Origin: Linnemannia hyalina
Taxonomy: Eukaryota > Mortierellomycota > Mortierellomycetes > Mortierellales > Mortierellaceae
Reading direction: 5' to 3'
NCBI GenBank assembly: GCA_019671135.1
Contig: JAHRHY010000004.1
Span: 1,488,001 to 1,552,000 of the forward strand
DNA length: 64,000 nucleotides
Below, piece by piece: positions 12,064 through 23,751 of the stretch. Under the pieces are notes generated by a model. That model was not told the origin of the DNA, made no database searches, and worked only from the letters and a program-made list of their open reading frames with translations. The position numbers and the translations under genes are program-made. Within the stretch, counting starts at the first letter, position 1. The number at the start of each line of letters is the position of its first letter.

Positions 12064-12276
12064 ATGGACTCTACAACGCAACAGCACATCGTTGCCCCAG
12101 AGAACGAGATCCCTGTCGTCAAGATCCTGGCCGTCATGGGTCTTTGCTTCTCTCTGATCGCCGCAATGCTCTACCTCGGCGTCCAGTGGATCATCCGTGT
12201 CGGCAAAGCCGAACATGCCTCCAAACAGCTCCCTCACCAACAGCAACAGCAGAGCATCAAGAAAAAGGAGGATTAA
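12064..12276 (+). CDS. Small single-pass membrane protein, function unknown
   Basis: Uninterrupted 70-residue frame preceded by a CAA-rich leader, the same start context as well-supported genes here. About 18 polar residues are followed by one hydrophobic helix (about 20-44, VVKILAVMGLCFSLIAAMLY and continuing) and a short hydrophilic tail with His/Gln runs (HQQQQQ) ending in KKKED. The terminal Lys cluster is not at the -3/-4 positions of a classical KKXX signal. I do not recognise a family. The 3' end converges on the histidine kinase gene. It could be an organelle or ER micro-protein; expression data would settle whether it is real. Confidence 0.5.
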   Translation: MDSTTQQHIVAPENEIPVVKILAVMGLCFSLIAAMLYLGVQWIIRVGKAEHASKQLPHQQQQQSIKKKED

Positions 12277-12867
12277 AGAAACTCGGGGTGGTTGGTAGAC
12301 TGGCGACAATGAGAGGGGACGGACGACGTGAGTTTTTTCGACACTACCTTGCTTTGTCGGCTTTTTCCCCCCCCCCCCCTCGGATTGATTCGGTTTTGCT
12401 CCATGTCGTTACTCCTGTAGTACTTCTCTGTCCTACCTACTCTTCCGCACCTTTACCTCCGCCCCCTCTCCCCCATTTTCACATTCATAATCTGCAAAAA
12501 AAAAAAAATTCTATCCAACCCTGGGCTGGACGATACCCCCCCTCTCTTCTTTTTCCCTCCAACAGCAACATAATAAACAACTCCTGTTCGAAAAGCAATG
12601 TGTTTCTGTCAAGACAGCAAAAGCAGGAAAACGATGATTAAGATAACAAACGGAAAATGTTTTTACTATTGTACAAGTGAAAATGGGTGGTTGGGATGGG
12701 GTCATAAATGAAAATATAAAATAAATCAAAAAAAAAAAAAAATGCGATGATGATGGCAATGCTTGCTTGCTTGTATCTTGTTCGTTCCTTCGTTCGCTTG
12801 TTCGCTCGCTCACTGTTCGGGGCTGTGTGTCGTCGATCAAAGCACAAAGTGTATGTGCTTTTTTTTT
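12277..12867. other. Convergent 3' region
   Basis: Spacer between the small membrane protein and the histidine kinase stop codon. It holds C, A and T homopolymers (about 12367, 12497, 12730 and 12860) and no supported gene. Confidence 0.6.
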
Positions 12868-15800
12868 TTACAACAAGTGGTTCTTGAAGGAGTGCATGCG
12901 ACCCATGCGGGCAATAGGGTTGTTCTTATTGGTCACAACACTGACCATATTCAGTCCACCACCTCCGCCTCCGCGGCAACCCAAAGCTTCATCCTCGCTG
13001 TCGTCGCTCATCACATGAGCCCCTCCTGGCCCCACTCCGCCTGGTCCTCGCTGATGAGACTTCTTGCGCCGGCGAGAATGCTTGCTCGATCGAGACGATC
13101 CCATCCGACAGGGACCTCCTCGAGACCCGGTCGACCTCATGCGGATCGGCATATCGTACTCTTCCTCGCCATCGCCATCACCGTCGTGGTCGTTATTGTC
13201 CGTCGTATCGTCCTGTGCAATCCCTTCATCTTCTTCCTCCTCCTCTTCTTCTTCCTCGTCGTCTTCTTCCTCATCCTTCAAATGGCGGACAGAGCCAGTA
13301 GTACCATCAGATGACGGCAAGGGAACAGACGGAGAATCCGGGCCGTCTCCACTCGCACCAGAACCACCAGCACCTTTGAGAACAGCCATGCTCCGACGCT
13401 GCAAGAGCTCCCGCTTCTTCTTCTGAAGCACCTTGCGCTCATGACTCTCCTTCTTCTCCTGCTCAAGATCCGCCCGGGCATCCAACCAGTTCTCGAGGAT
13501 CGAGCACAGCTCCTCCTTCTTGATCGGCTTGGATAGATAGGCGTTCATTCCGCTGGCAAGACACTTCTCACGATCGCCTGGCATCACACAGGCTGTCATT
13601 GCGACAATAAACGGCTCCGTGCCCGTGATGCCATCCACAGACTTGCGGATCTCCTCCGTCGCCTTCAGACCATCCTTGACGGGCATCCAGACATCCATAA
13701 AGATCAGATCGTATTGCTTCGCCTCCACATCTGATCCCGAGCCCGATCCAGATCCATCAACAACATCACCGGTACCTCCAGAAGCGTCAGGCAAAGACGA
13801 CTCTTTCTTGGCCTTGGCTACAGCCTCGGCGCGAGCAGAGCACTTGTCGATGGCTTCCTGACCATTGTTGGCCAGGTCAGGCGTGATACCCATCCGTCCA
13901 AGCATCCTCGAGATCACCTTCTGGTTCACAGGGTTGTCGTCCACCAGCAGACACTCGAGCGTCTCGAGCTGACGCTTTCGCTCGTGCTCTCGGTTGTTCA
14001 GATCCGCGGCCGGTTGTGGAGCCATCGGCCAGGATCCAGTCATCAAACCATGGAACATCCTGAACAGCTTGGCCTGTTTGACGGGCTTACTGAGGTACCC
14101 AACCGAGGGGTCAGCGCCCCAAGCTCCAAAGTCCTGTCCACTGCCACCAGAGTTGGGCGGCGAGATGGGAGACGGAAGACTGCCCGAGAAACTGTTGGAC
14201 CGGTCATGAGGAGTGCCTCTGGGTGGAACCGCCAACATGTTACTGTTGATAATGTTGAGGTTGCAGGTCCCAGTCGACGCGTAGGGGCGAGACTGAAGGA
14301 CCTCCTTGTCCTTGACGGCCGACGAATGAGAGTGCGTACTCTTGCTGTCCGTCAGACTCTCTAGACTGCTTTGGCCACGGATGGATCGGGTATGGGTTTC
14401 TGAGGCACTGCCTGCAGAGTCAACAGCTTCAGGCGCCAATGGAACAGCAACACCGCTGGCTCCGCCAGGGAAGGCGGGCTGGGCGTGGCGGTGGTACGAG
14501 ATAAGGACACAGGGAACAGGACTCGTCCTCTTCTGGCGGATCACTTCACCGCTTTCGGGTTCAAGGTAGTCCTCGTTGGGGATCATGCGGACTTGGTGGA
14601 GGACGGCCAGGCCTGGATGGATCCTGGACTGGGGCTTGTCGACATCAATCATGATCACATCGACTTGGTTAGGGTTCTGCTGGAGGTAATCAAGACCCTT
14701 AGGGACACTCAGGACCAACACTCGTTGGAAACCCCAGGTCGACGACTGGTACCGCCAGGATGTTCTGCTGACCCGGCGGTCATCCAGGATTAGCAGGGTC
14801 TTTTCCTTGAAGAACTCCAAGTTTAGCTGCTGAGCGACCGTGGGGCTGGCCTTGGGCGACTCGAGAAGAGTCGTGAAGTAGAATGTCGAACCGACACCTT
14901 CCTCTGACTCTGCCCACATCTCACCATCCATGACCTCGACCAGCTTCTTGGAGATGGCGAGACCCAATCCAGTACCACCAAAGTTGCGGGTGACAGACTC
15001 GTCGGCCTGGGAGAAGCTCTTAAACAGTCGGTCCATGCGCTCAGCGGGGATACCACATCCTTGATCGGCCACTGACCAAAGGAGATCCACATGAGTCTCG
15101 TTTTGAGCGCGAGCCTTGGCCTCTTGCGCTAACGAGCCCAGGGTTTGCATCTGGTTCTTGCTTCCGGGTCTCGACGTCGTGGCGCGGCTGTGGATCCGGT
15201 CCAGGTCAGACTCGGTCGAGCCTTGGTCGCTATGGAGCAAGAGGCCAGAGGACTCTTTGACATTCTCCTCCAAGTTGTCCTCTTCATAGATCCGAGCTCC
15301 GGTTCCAAAGGCCAGCTTAGGTTTCGGCTCTAGTTTTACGACAATGTTGCCCTTCTCCGTAAACTTGATGGCGTTACTCAAGAGGTTGAGAAGGACCTGC
15401 CGGATCCGGACCAAGTCTCCGAGGGCTTGCATGGGGGTATCGGGGTGAACCACAAATGCCAGGCCGAGGCCCTTGGTGCCAGATTGCATCGAGACCAGGT
15501 TACAGACAGATTCCAGGAGCCAGGGCAGGTCTAGAAGCTCAGGGGCGAGCTTGAGCTTACCCGATTCGATCTTGCTGTAGTCCAGAATGTCGTCAATGAC
15601 AGCCATCAATTGGTTTCCGCTCGACTCGATCGTCTCGGCGCAATCCATCAGATCTGGCGAAAGGTCCGACTCTAGCATGATACGCGACATACCAATGACC
15701 GCGTTCATGGGCGTTCTATTGTCATATGGGGTGGAAGAAAAGATGCATAGCTGTCAATGACCCATAGCATACTGCCAATGGACACATCAAAAAGGATTAA

Positions 15801-18800
15801 ATTCAGAGCGACAAGTTTTTCTTTACCTGATCTCGTGGGACATGTTGGCCAAAAAGTTGGACTTTGCGCGGGCGGCTTCCTCGGCGTGGTTCTTGGCTTG
15901 GTTAAGATCGATCAAGAGGGCCTCGGTGCGAAGACGCTCCTCCTCTAACTCAGCCGTGCGGGTTTGCAAGTGCATCGTTCGCGTCCTAACCAACTCTTCC
16001 ATATCGTTCGCATACTTCTCTAGCAACGCCGCCATGCCGCCAATCATGTCACCATCGGGGCTAATCAATCGCAGACGGTGAATGATGGTCGCAAAGGATG
16101 GTCGCAGGCACGGGTCAGGCTGCAAACAATTACGAATCAAATGGTTGACGGCTCCAATGCTCTCATCCGAGGCATCGTCAAGCAAGAAATCAGGCCGCAA
16201 GTTCTCGTTCTTGATCTGATCCAGCAGTATCGAAGGTCCTTCAACCGGGTCCAAAAGCGCCAGCTGGCGCACATAGGGTGTCTTGCGCGTCATGATCTCG
16301 TTGAAGATGATACCAGCACTGAACACATCACCACCCTTACTGGCAGTCTTGTGGAAGACAGAGCCACGGTGGATCATGTTCTCGGGGGCAACCCATCGAC
16401 CATCCTGAATTTCTCGAAGCGTCCTGGCGACACGGTACTCTTCCATCTCCGTGGGGTCCTCCGGCAGGTTGTTGGTGTGGAAGGGAAGTGAGTGGGCTGA
16501 TCCGTTACCGAAAAGACTCTCACCACTAATACGCAACGAGTTCCTATGAACAGTACCGCCTTGGCTCAGCTCGCTCGATCCTGTGCTTATGCGACCTACT
16601 CGTCCATATCCTGGCTGTTGAGTCGCCGTCAGCTCCCTCAATCCATATCCTCCGACCTTGACCTCCCAGCGACTGGTGATAAGACAGTTGGCCGATTTCA
16701 AATCACCGTGGAACTGGATCTTGGACTGGTGCAGAAACTCCATCGCGCGGGAAATGTCGCTCATGAACGACAGCTTGAAGAGCCAGTTGAAGTTGAGGTC
16801 CGGGTTCGCCAGAACTTCCGTCAAGGTGCCCTTGGAACAGTGCTCGGTCACCACACAAACATCTGGTGGCTGAAGACACACACCAACCAGCTCCACCAGC
16901 TTGGGATGTCGCAACTCCATCACGTCCATAATTTCGATCCGGAGTTTGCGCGTCAGGTGCACCTTGGCTCCACCAATACGCCGGACAAAGACAGGCAGGT
17001 TGCGGTAGACGCCAATCGCCTTTCCAGTACCATCCATTGGCTCAATTCCCGAGTTGCCTCCGACGAATGTTGAGTGGCTCCGTTGAAACATCCCGGTGGG
17101 TCGACCGCTCGCTCTACGACCTCCATCTCCGCCTCCGCCACCTTCTATATCTGATCTGTAGGACATATGTTTGTGCTCGATCATCGATCCAGAGTCCTGA
17201 GAGCCAAGCCCGCTGTCGGAATCATGATAAAGCCCCATGATTCTCTTGTAGTCCAGCATCCATGAGTCGTCTGCAAGTCGGGAGCGTTTACGGCGATTGC
17301 GGAGGGCATGGACCGCCAGCGTGCCGACGATCGCCGCGAACAGGAACAGGCCCAGAGGCAGGAAAATGGCCAGGGTAATGTTGTTGTTCTTTTGTTTCTT
17401 GTAGAAGTATTCCTGGCAGGATCGCGTCGTCTGACCAAAGTCCTCGCAGCTCATGCAGCTACTGGACCCTGTTACGTTGGTGAAGGTGCCGAGTGGACAT
17501 GCGGTGCAATTGAGACTGTTGTACATGTCACTGTAATAGTCGGTCGGACAGGGCTGACAGTAAGGGTTGCCGACATGGTATCCTTCCTCAGTCTGACAAT
17601 AGAGCGTGGTCCGGTTGCGATCCTTGTTGAAGAATTGACCCTTATCGCAGACGTAGTCAATCATCGTGGGTCCAGTGGCGATGAAATTCCAGGTCTTGTC
17701 CTGAAGAACGGTCGAAAACGCGAGCTCGACAACGGACATGAATCCATTGAGATAGGATTGTTGAGACCAGACCTTCCAGACTTTTCCTGCGACATAATCC
17801 TCCAAAGCCGTCGATGACCGTCCTGTGGTGGTGACCAGAACCTTGTCACTCACATCTCCCTTCGAGACCAGGTACTTGATGTTCTCGAAAAGCATTGTCG
17901 ACGTGGTGTGGATGCTGTCGTACTTGTATCCAGCTCCAACCTCGGTGACCTTTCTCGATGCGCCAGAGAGATCACCAGGAAGGAGTCGAACGCAGTAGGT
18001 GTCGAAGGGTGGGAGGAAGGAGGATCCATAGAGCCCTGTTATCCTGTCATAAAGACCCCGACACATCAGCATCTGTTGCTCGGGCTCATCGTTCTGGACA
18101 ATGCAAATCGGCTGGGCTTTCCCACCGGCTAGAATGGCGTTCGCGTATTCTAGGCCAGCCTCGTATCCGTTCTCGCCGACCCAGGATAAACTCTGATGAG
18201 GAGACCAATTATATGTCGATCCGATGCCGACAATTGGTAAAGGGAGCACTTGTTCCAGCGTATGGTTCCAGGGAGGTTGAACACTGCATTGGTTCGCCAG
18301 GGTAGGCTTCAAGTCGTCACACAGTCCCTGCAGAGTCTTGTTGGCGCGCAAATTACGTTCAGGGACCTGCTTGATTGTCTGGTTGAGAGCATATTGGATG
18401 TAGGTATCGCGGGAGTTGCTCATGAGCAGTCCTTGCGTGTTCGTGTCGTTCAGCGCCAAGTCGATGCTATACTCGACCACGTCCTGTCGGATGGGTTGGT
18501 CGTATCGATATTCTGTCATCGTCCAGTTGAGAAGGCGTGCCGCGTCGCGTGCGCCTGTCGACAAGGCATCCCAATGCTCATTGATTGGCGAGCTATTATC
18601 AGAGTAACGAAAAGGCATTATTGAGGTTAACATCAAGAGTCAAAAGCGCGTGTTGGTAATTTCAACAAAGACATTGCAGCGTGCGATTGTGCTACTTGCC
18701 TTCCGGTAATCACGCTGAAACCCTTCGAGTAATCCAAAAAGTTGCCTAGGGTCCACTCTTCTTGCGCCAGCATGTCTTTAGCATTGGAAGGCGTCACCAG

Positions 18801-20562
18801 CTTGGGACCGGTGATGATCTTGTCCTGGCTAATCGTCTCGCCCACACTCAGCTATACCAATAATGTTGAGCGTGAGGTTAGGTATACCATTTCTTAACGT
18901 GAGCGCAAGTAGGTGCTTTCATTAACTCATTAGCACATATCGTTTCTTTACCTGGATATAAATCAGCATGAAAGCCATGATGGTCTGAATATACATCAAA
19001 CTTGAGACAGAGTAATGCAGGTTTCCCTTGTCCATACTTTTCATCATGTATCGGTTAAAGTCAAACGTGGCAATCTTGAAAGACCGAGTGCCATTGAGGC
19101 TTGTGACCAACGCTTCGTTGAGCTCCATGAAGGTCGTCGCGGTTAGGAATACAATACCGGTGACAGAACGGCGATTGCGGATGTTGTCGGGTACTGACTG
19201 GGCATAGGCAGGACCGGTGCCGTTTCGATTTCCCTTGTCAAGGTAGATGGTGTGCTCTGTCACGTTGGATGAGGCACCGGTGTCAGCCTGAAGAAAGGCG
19301 CTTAGAACACCGTTGCAACGCTCAAGCAAGGCTGGGATGCGGTTGACGCCGTTGATGCAAACAAAGTCCTTGACACCTGTGTGCAAAGAAATGACAGTGA
19401 GGATGAAAAGCGAGGATAAGTAACGAGATCAACGGATGAAGTTCGGGGTCCAATATGAGTTTAGGATCATGCAATATGCTAATGTAATGATATACTTGCC
19501 ATCGTCAACCATCTCTTGGCCGATAAGTCGCCCCGCTTCATACTAGTAAAGGAAGAGGAAGACATAATGATGTGGATTTTAGAGAAGCTCTTTCAATGCG
19601 TGTCAACGAGTGGTTTTCAGTTGCGGCGTTCATGCTCAAGCTGCTGATGCTGTAGCTTACATCGTCTGACATGATGGCGGGAATGCCAAGTTCTTTGGCT
19701 GCCTGCAGCCCGGTATAAATGGCAATGACGGGAATATTCTTTTCACGGGCTGCACGGATAGGTTCCCTCAGGATATCTGGATCTGGGATCGAGACAACAA
19801 GGGCATCGACCGGGTATTGGATCGCATTGTAGATAGCCGCACTCATCCGATTGGCGTCATACTCCATTCCTGACATATCGTCTGTGAGGGACATAGGCAC
19901 AGTCAGCTTTGCGTCAAGCTTTGGGTTTTCTCCCGTCAAAGCCAAGGCTATAACAATAGATCATAAAGAAAGTACATCAACGTGAATATCAAGGGTATCA
20001 ATGGAGTAGGGGATGTCCGGGTCGTAACGGCATCAAGGGCAAGCTGGATTCATAGTCCAATTGGCAGGGGCTGGTTACCATGGGTGATAAGCGATACACG
20101 AGGAGTGTGGACGGCATTTATGCAATTGGGGGATGATGAGGGATAGTCCTTGAAGGTAGTGATGCCCTGGTGGGTGGTTGGTGGGTTGAAAGGAGTGGGT
20201 TGTGCTAGGATGGATGGAGTGGGGATGACGATTTCTGTCGAGGTGATAGGAGGCGCGATAGCAGTTACTGTCGCCTGTGCATCGACAATGAAGGTCGGAC
20301 CAAAGCATGATAGATTGAAGATAGTGAGGATGAGGGCGAGGAACAGAAATTGGGAGGTGAAGGAGGGTTGATGTTGTCGAAGAGAACGGGTGGAGGGGAG
20401 GGAGGAGGACAATGGACGATAAGAGGCGGTAGGGGAGGTTGCAGTGGCAGTCGGGTGGAAGAGGTCCTCCTCGTCCCTGAAGTCGGTGGTGGCAGTCGGG
20501 GGGATGATGACGGTGACCCTGGGGGACAAGGAAGGTGCCGCTGCAGCGCAAGAGCGCCTCAT
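12868..20562 (-). CDS. Transmembrane hybrid histidine kinase with tandem periplasmic-binding domains and receptor-cyclase-like kinase homology domain
   Basis: Predicted membrane receptor signalling by His-Asp phosphorelay. Exons 20079-20562, 19661-19947, 19500-19542, 18952-19376, 18700-18851, 15827-18592 and 12868-15715 give 2334 residues; introns 3 and 5 use GC donors. Order: cytosolic Ser-rich arm and hydrophobic signal/anchor (about 85-115); two tandem sugar/autoinducer-type periplasmic-binding domains (about 155-455 and 460-790), each ending in a TGP motif; Cys-rich Ephrin/GCC2-like module (796-859); transmembrane helix (868-892); kinase-homology domain (979-1309) with HGDLKSAN and GYG where active kinases have HRD and DFG; coiled signalling helix (1315-1374); HisKA with phospho-His1383 (NMSHEIRTP); HATPase with N-box (1495-1504) and GTGLGLAIS; receiver 1 (1691-1948, long insert); receiver 2 with Asp2060 and Lys2115; acidic Ser-rich tail. 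The ligand is unknown. Confidence 0.9.
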
Positions 20563-21991
20563 ATCCAAAGTGACGGCAAGACGGGAAGAGTCTGTGGGGA
20601 TCGGCAAGGTATTGTGTGCCTTGTCAGCTGTAATTGGTTGGAGGTGTGGCGTGAGGAAGGAAGGAGAAGAAGGAATCGAGCAGTTGGTTGCAATCGATAT
20701 CTCGAGCAATTGGAATGGTTGTATCTGTTGTTGTTAACACAGCACACTAGTGGCTAGTTCAGAGTGTTTGTTGTTGTTGTTGTTGTGGTTGTTGATGTCG
20801 AGTATGTCGGTGAGATCCAGAATGAATGAATGGGTGAGTGGATTGGGCGTTGAGCAAGGGTGCAGTGTGGGTTTGAAAAAGGAGAAAATCGTTGCAATGT
20901 GTTTGTATGTGTTGGCGCAAAGGTGGGAAGGAGTGTGGAGAGTGAGGTGGGAAGGAGGGATGAGTGGAGTGTGGAGAGAGAGTGAGTGTGTGCAATAGTG
21001 ATGAGAATTAAGGTGAAATGAATGTGTAAAGGAATGGACAATCGACTGAATGCGATGCAGGGTGTGGGAGGAGGAGGAGTGGGGGGGGGGAGGGTGGGAT
21101 GAAGGAAAGGGGTGATTGCGAAGAGAGACCACTGACACACACACAAGACACAGGACGCAGGGGACAGCTGAGTGCGAGTCAATTTAAAACCCGTTTTGCT
21201 GGGCCATCAAATGTGAAATGCACTGCATTCTGGTTGCGAACTTGGGAGGCAGAAAGGCCTCTATATCGAGAAAAAAAAATCGAAATCGTGTAGTGGGTGT
21301 GAGCAATGAGAAGAGTGAGGATGAAAAAGTGGGAGCCCTGCTGCAATTGTGTACTCTTCTGCTGTCTGCAGGACAGTCCTGCTTACTCAGTCAGCCCAAA
21401 TTCACAAGAAGACAGACGAAGGGGAAACGAAAAAGAAGAAAAGAAAAAGTCCGGCTTGATGCCAGCCGACATTAGTGCGAATTGCAAACCTATTTTCAGG
21501 CTGGTTTTTCTTTGTCTGAGACACAAGAGTAGGGCAAGAATGAAGAACTGGCGGAGGGCGTGGGCGTGGAATCCTTTTTGCCTGACACCTTCTCACCCAC
21601 TTTCCCAGACGAAAAAATGTACATTCGACCAGAAAAATGGGTCACGCCTATCCTACCAACCGACCGCCTCGATCACTTCTCTTCCTTTCCCCCTCTTTTT
21701 TCTTCCTCTTCCTTCTCTCCAACAATTTGTCAACAATATCAACAAAGCAACAAAGCAACAACAGCTGCAGCTCGTAGTCAAGAGTCCGACGGTTGTTCCT
21801 TGCCAGCAGTAAAGGGAATCATCAACCTTAATTTTTCATTTGCCATTTTGGGGGTTGAGCAATCATCGTCATCATCGAACATATCATGACCAAGAAGCAA
21901 GTCCCCCTCATTCTTTTTTCTATATATTAAATAGCAATTTTCATAGAGCGATTGTGAAAAGGTGAAACTATGTAAAACAACGAATGGTTAT
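20563..21991. other. Intergenic: histidine kinase promoter and palmitoyltransferase 3' end
   Basis: Both flanking genes are on the minus strand. The part up to about 21200 is purine/GT-rich on the plus strand (CT/CA-rich on the gene strand), typical of leaders here. It holds a TTG repeat near 20765 and a G run near 21080. No additional gene was found. Confidence 0.55.
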
Positions 21992-23751
21992 CTAAACCAT
22001 CTCCACCAGTTCATCAACACGCGATTGCCGCACCTCCGTCGGACCAAACCAGCGCTTTGACATCGGAGACCGCGAAGACGACGACGACGACGACGACAAG
22101 GGTAATCCTCCTCCTGCTGCATGTGCGGCTACCGATGTGTCATTGAGCGACAACGGCGATGTTGACAACAACGACACTGGCAATTCAAATTCAGAATCAT
22201 CTCGATCTCCTATGTCACTCCTCATCTTGAACTGAATGCCATCCCCAAGCATTGGTTGAGGCCACAACCACAGCAAAGGATTCTGGCCAAGGATCTCTTG
22301 AAAGTTTGTCAACACACCCAGATGGTAGGGGCACTTAACCTGTTTTTAGTGATTTAAGGAATGAGGTGTTAAATGATGAAATCAAATTAAAAAAAAGCAA
22401 CCAATTCTCTTTACAAAAAAAAAAAAAAGGTGAAATAAAGCCCCAGACAGGACTAACCTCATGAATCTTGCCTCGGCGGATGATGGTCAAAACTCGGTCC
22501 TTCTCCCAACTCTCAATGGTGGTGGTATTGCAGGAGATGCACCAAAAATGGTATGTGGTCAAAACACTTATCCCAAACAAGACAGAGCCGTCCAAGCACA
22601 GGTTCACCACTATCATGATCATCTGTTCCTGAGTTGGCGCATTCTGCAGATTCTATAAGCACATGACAAGTATGGCACATTACATTGGATTCAAATAGTA
22701 AGCAGCAAGAGAGGAGGGAGGGGACAATGTGCCTGCATGCGCGCATCTTGCAGCGTGTACAACCTATAGCAACTGTGCAAAATTCACAACTTACGAGTCC
22801 GAGCTTTTCATTCTCGTAGGCCTCAATGCACCGGAGGATGAGTAGGACTGCACAGTAGAAGGTCGAGATGGTTGTCCAGGTAATGAAGCGTACAAAGTGG
22901 GCATAGTTGTAGAAACCAATGCAGTTCCGGACCCATGGACAATGATGGTCCATCTTGAGGACGCATTTTTTGCATGTTCGACAGTGGTGTGTCCGAGGTG
23001 GTTTGTAAGCGTCGCAGGTGCGGCAGTAGCGAGGAGTGTGCGTTGTGGTTTTGTACTCCATGCTAGCTCCGTCAATTGGGGGGCACTATGAAATAGTTAT
23101 GCACAATGGTGAGCATCATTAATAAACGCAGGCATCGGAGACCATTCCTGAGATAAACGAGGCGGCGAGCCAAGAGAGGACGGGCACAAAGTGGCGACGA
23201 CGACGTTGGATGAGAGGAGGGAAAGGTGTGTGCAACCAAGCAAAGGCCATCCTCCAACCGTCTTTCTCTCCCTCTCTTTCGATTTTTCATTGTTTCGGTG
23301 TAGAATCCAACGAACCACAGAGTCCGATAGGGCATCGTTGGATGACACTTACCCAGTCAAGCGGAGGTGATCCCGGGTTGGTCGTCATGGTCAGATAGTA
23401 ATTCCAACACAGCATGACGAGTGAGCAGTTGAACGGAACCAGGTACAACAGCGCCCGTACATTCAAATTGGCCCACATCACCGACAGATATCCAAACGTC
23501 GGTCCATTGCTGCTCTCGCCAATACTACCATCCTCGACTCCTCCTAGCAGCTGCATCCCTAGACCGTTCTCAAGCGGATCCAGTGCTTCGACAGGATTCA
23601 TTGGCACAAAGGCGGTGTGGCGTGAGGCGGAGGAGGTTGTCCAGGAACCAAAGAGCCATGGCCAGAAGACAAAGACCTGGGATGAGATGGCGATGAAGGA
23701 GAAGAGGGTCCAGGCCAGGAGGGCAATCCATTTGTCGTTGCCGCCGCCCAT
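21992..23751 (-). CDS. DHHC protein S-palmitoyltransferase, Pfa4-like
   Basis: Integral membrane acyltransferase that attaches palmitate to Cys of target proteins; Pfa4-type enzymes act at the ER. Exons 23353-23751, 22795-23085, 22458-22652 and 21992-22339 join in phase to 410 residues. Two N-terminal hydrophobic segments are followed by the Cys-rich domain (about 150-200) with RYCRTCDAYKPPRTHHC and the catalytic DHHC at 179-182 (MDHHCPWVRNCIGFYNY). Two more membrane segments and the TTxE-type motif (NTTTIESWEKDR) come next. The tail has CPYHLGVLTNFQEILG and PLLWLWPQ, the pattern I associate with Pfa4/ZDHHC6-type enzymes. The C-terminus is acidic and Ser-rich. The start at 23751 (MGGGNDKW) is the only Met before the first helix. 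In yeast, Pfa4 palmitoylates chitin synthase Chs3; that substrate is inferred by family only. Confidence 0.88.

Noticed and set aside
16546..17073. 175-residue plus-strand open frame
   Set aside because: Shadow of the histidine kinase exon; composition is that of reverse-complemented coding sequence.
18593..18699. Possible gene boundary between ectodomain and kinase parts of the histidine kinase
   Set aside because: GC-AG splice joins the flanking exons in phase (AG/C), and the second binding domain would otherwise lack its first strand.
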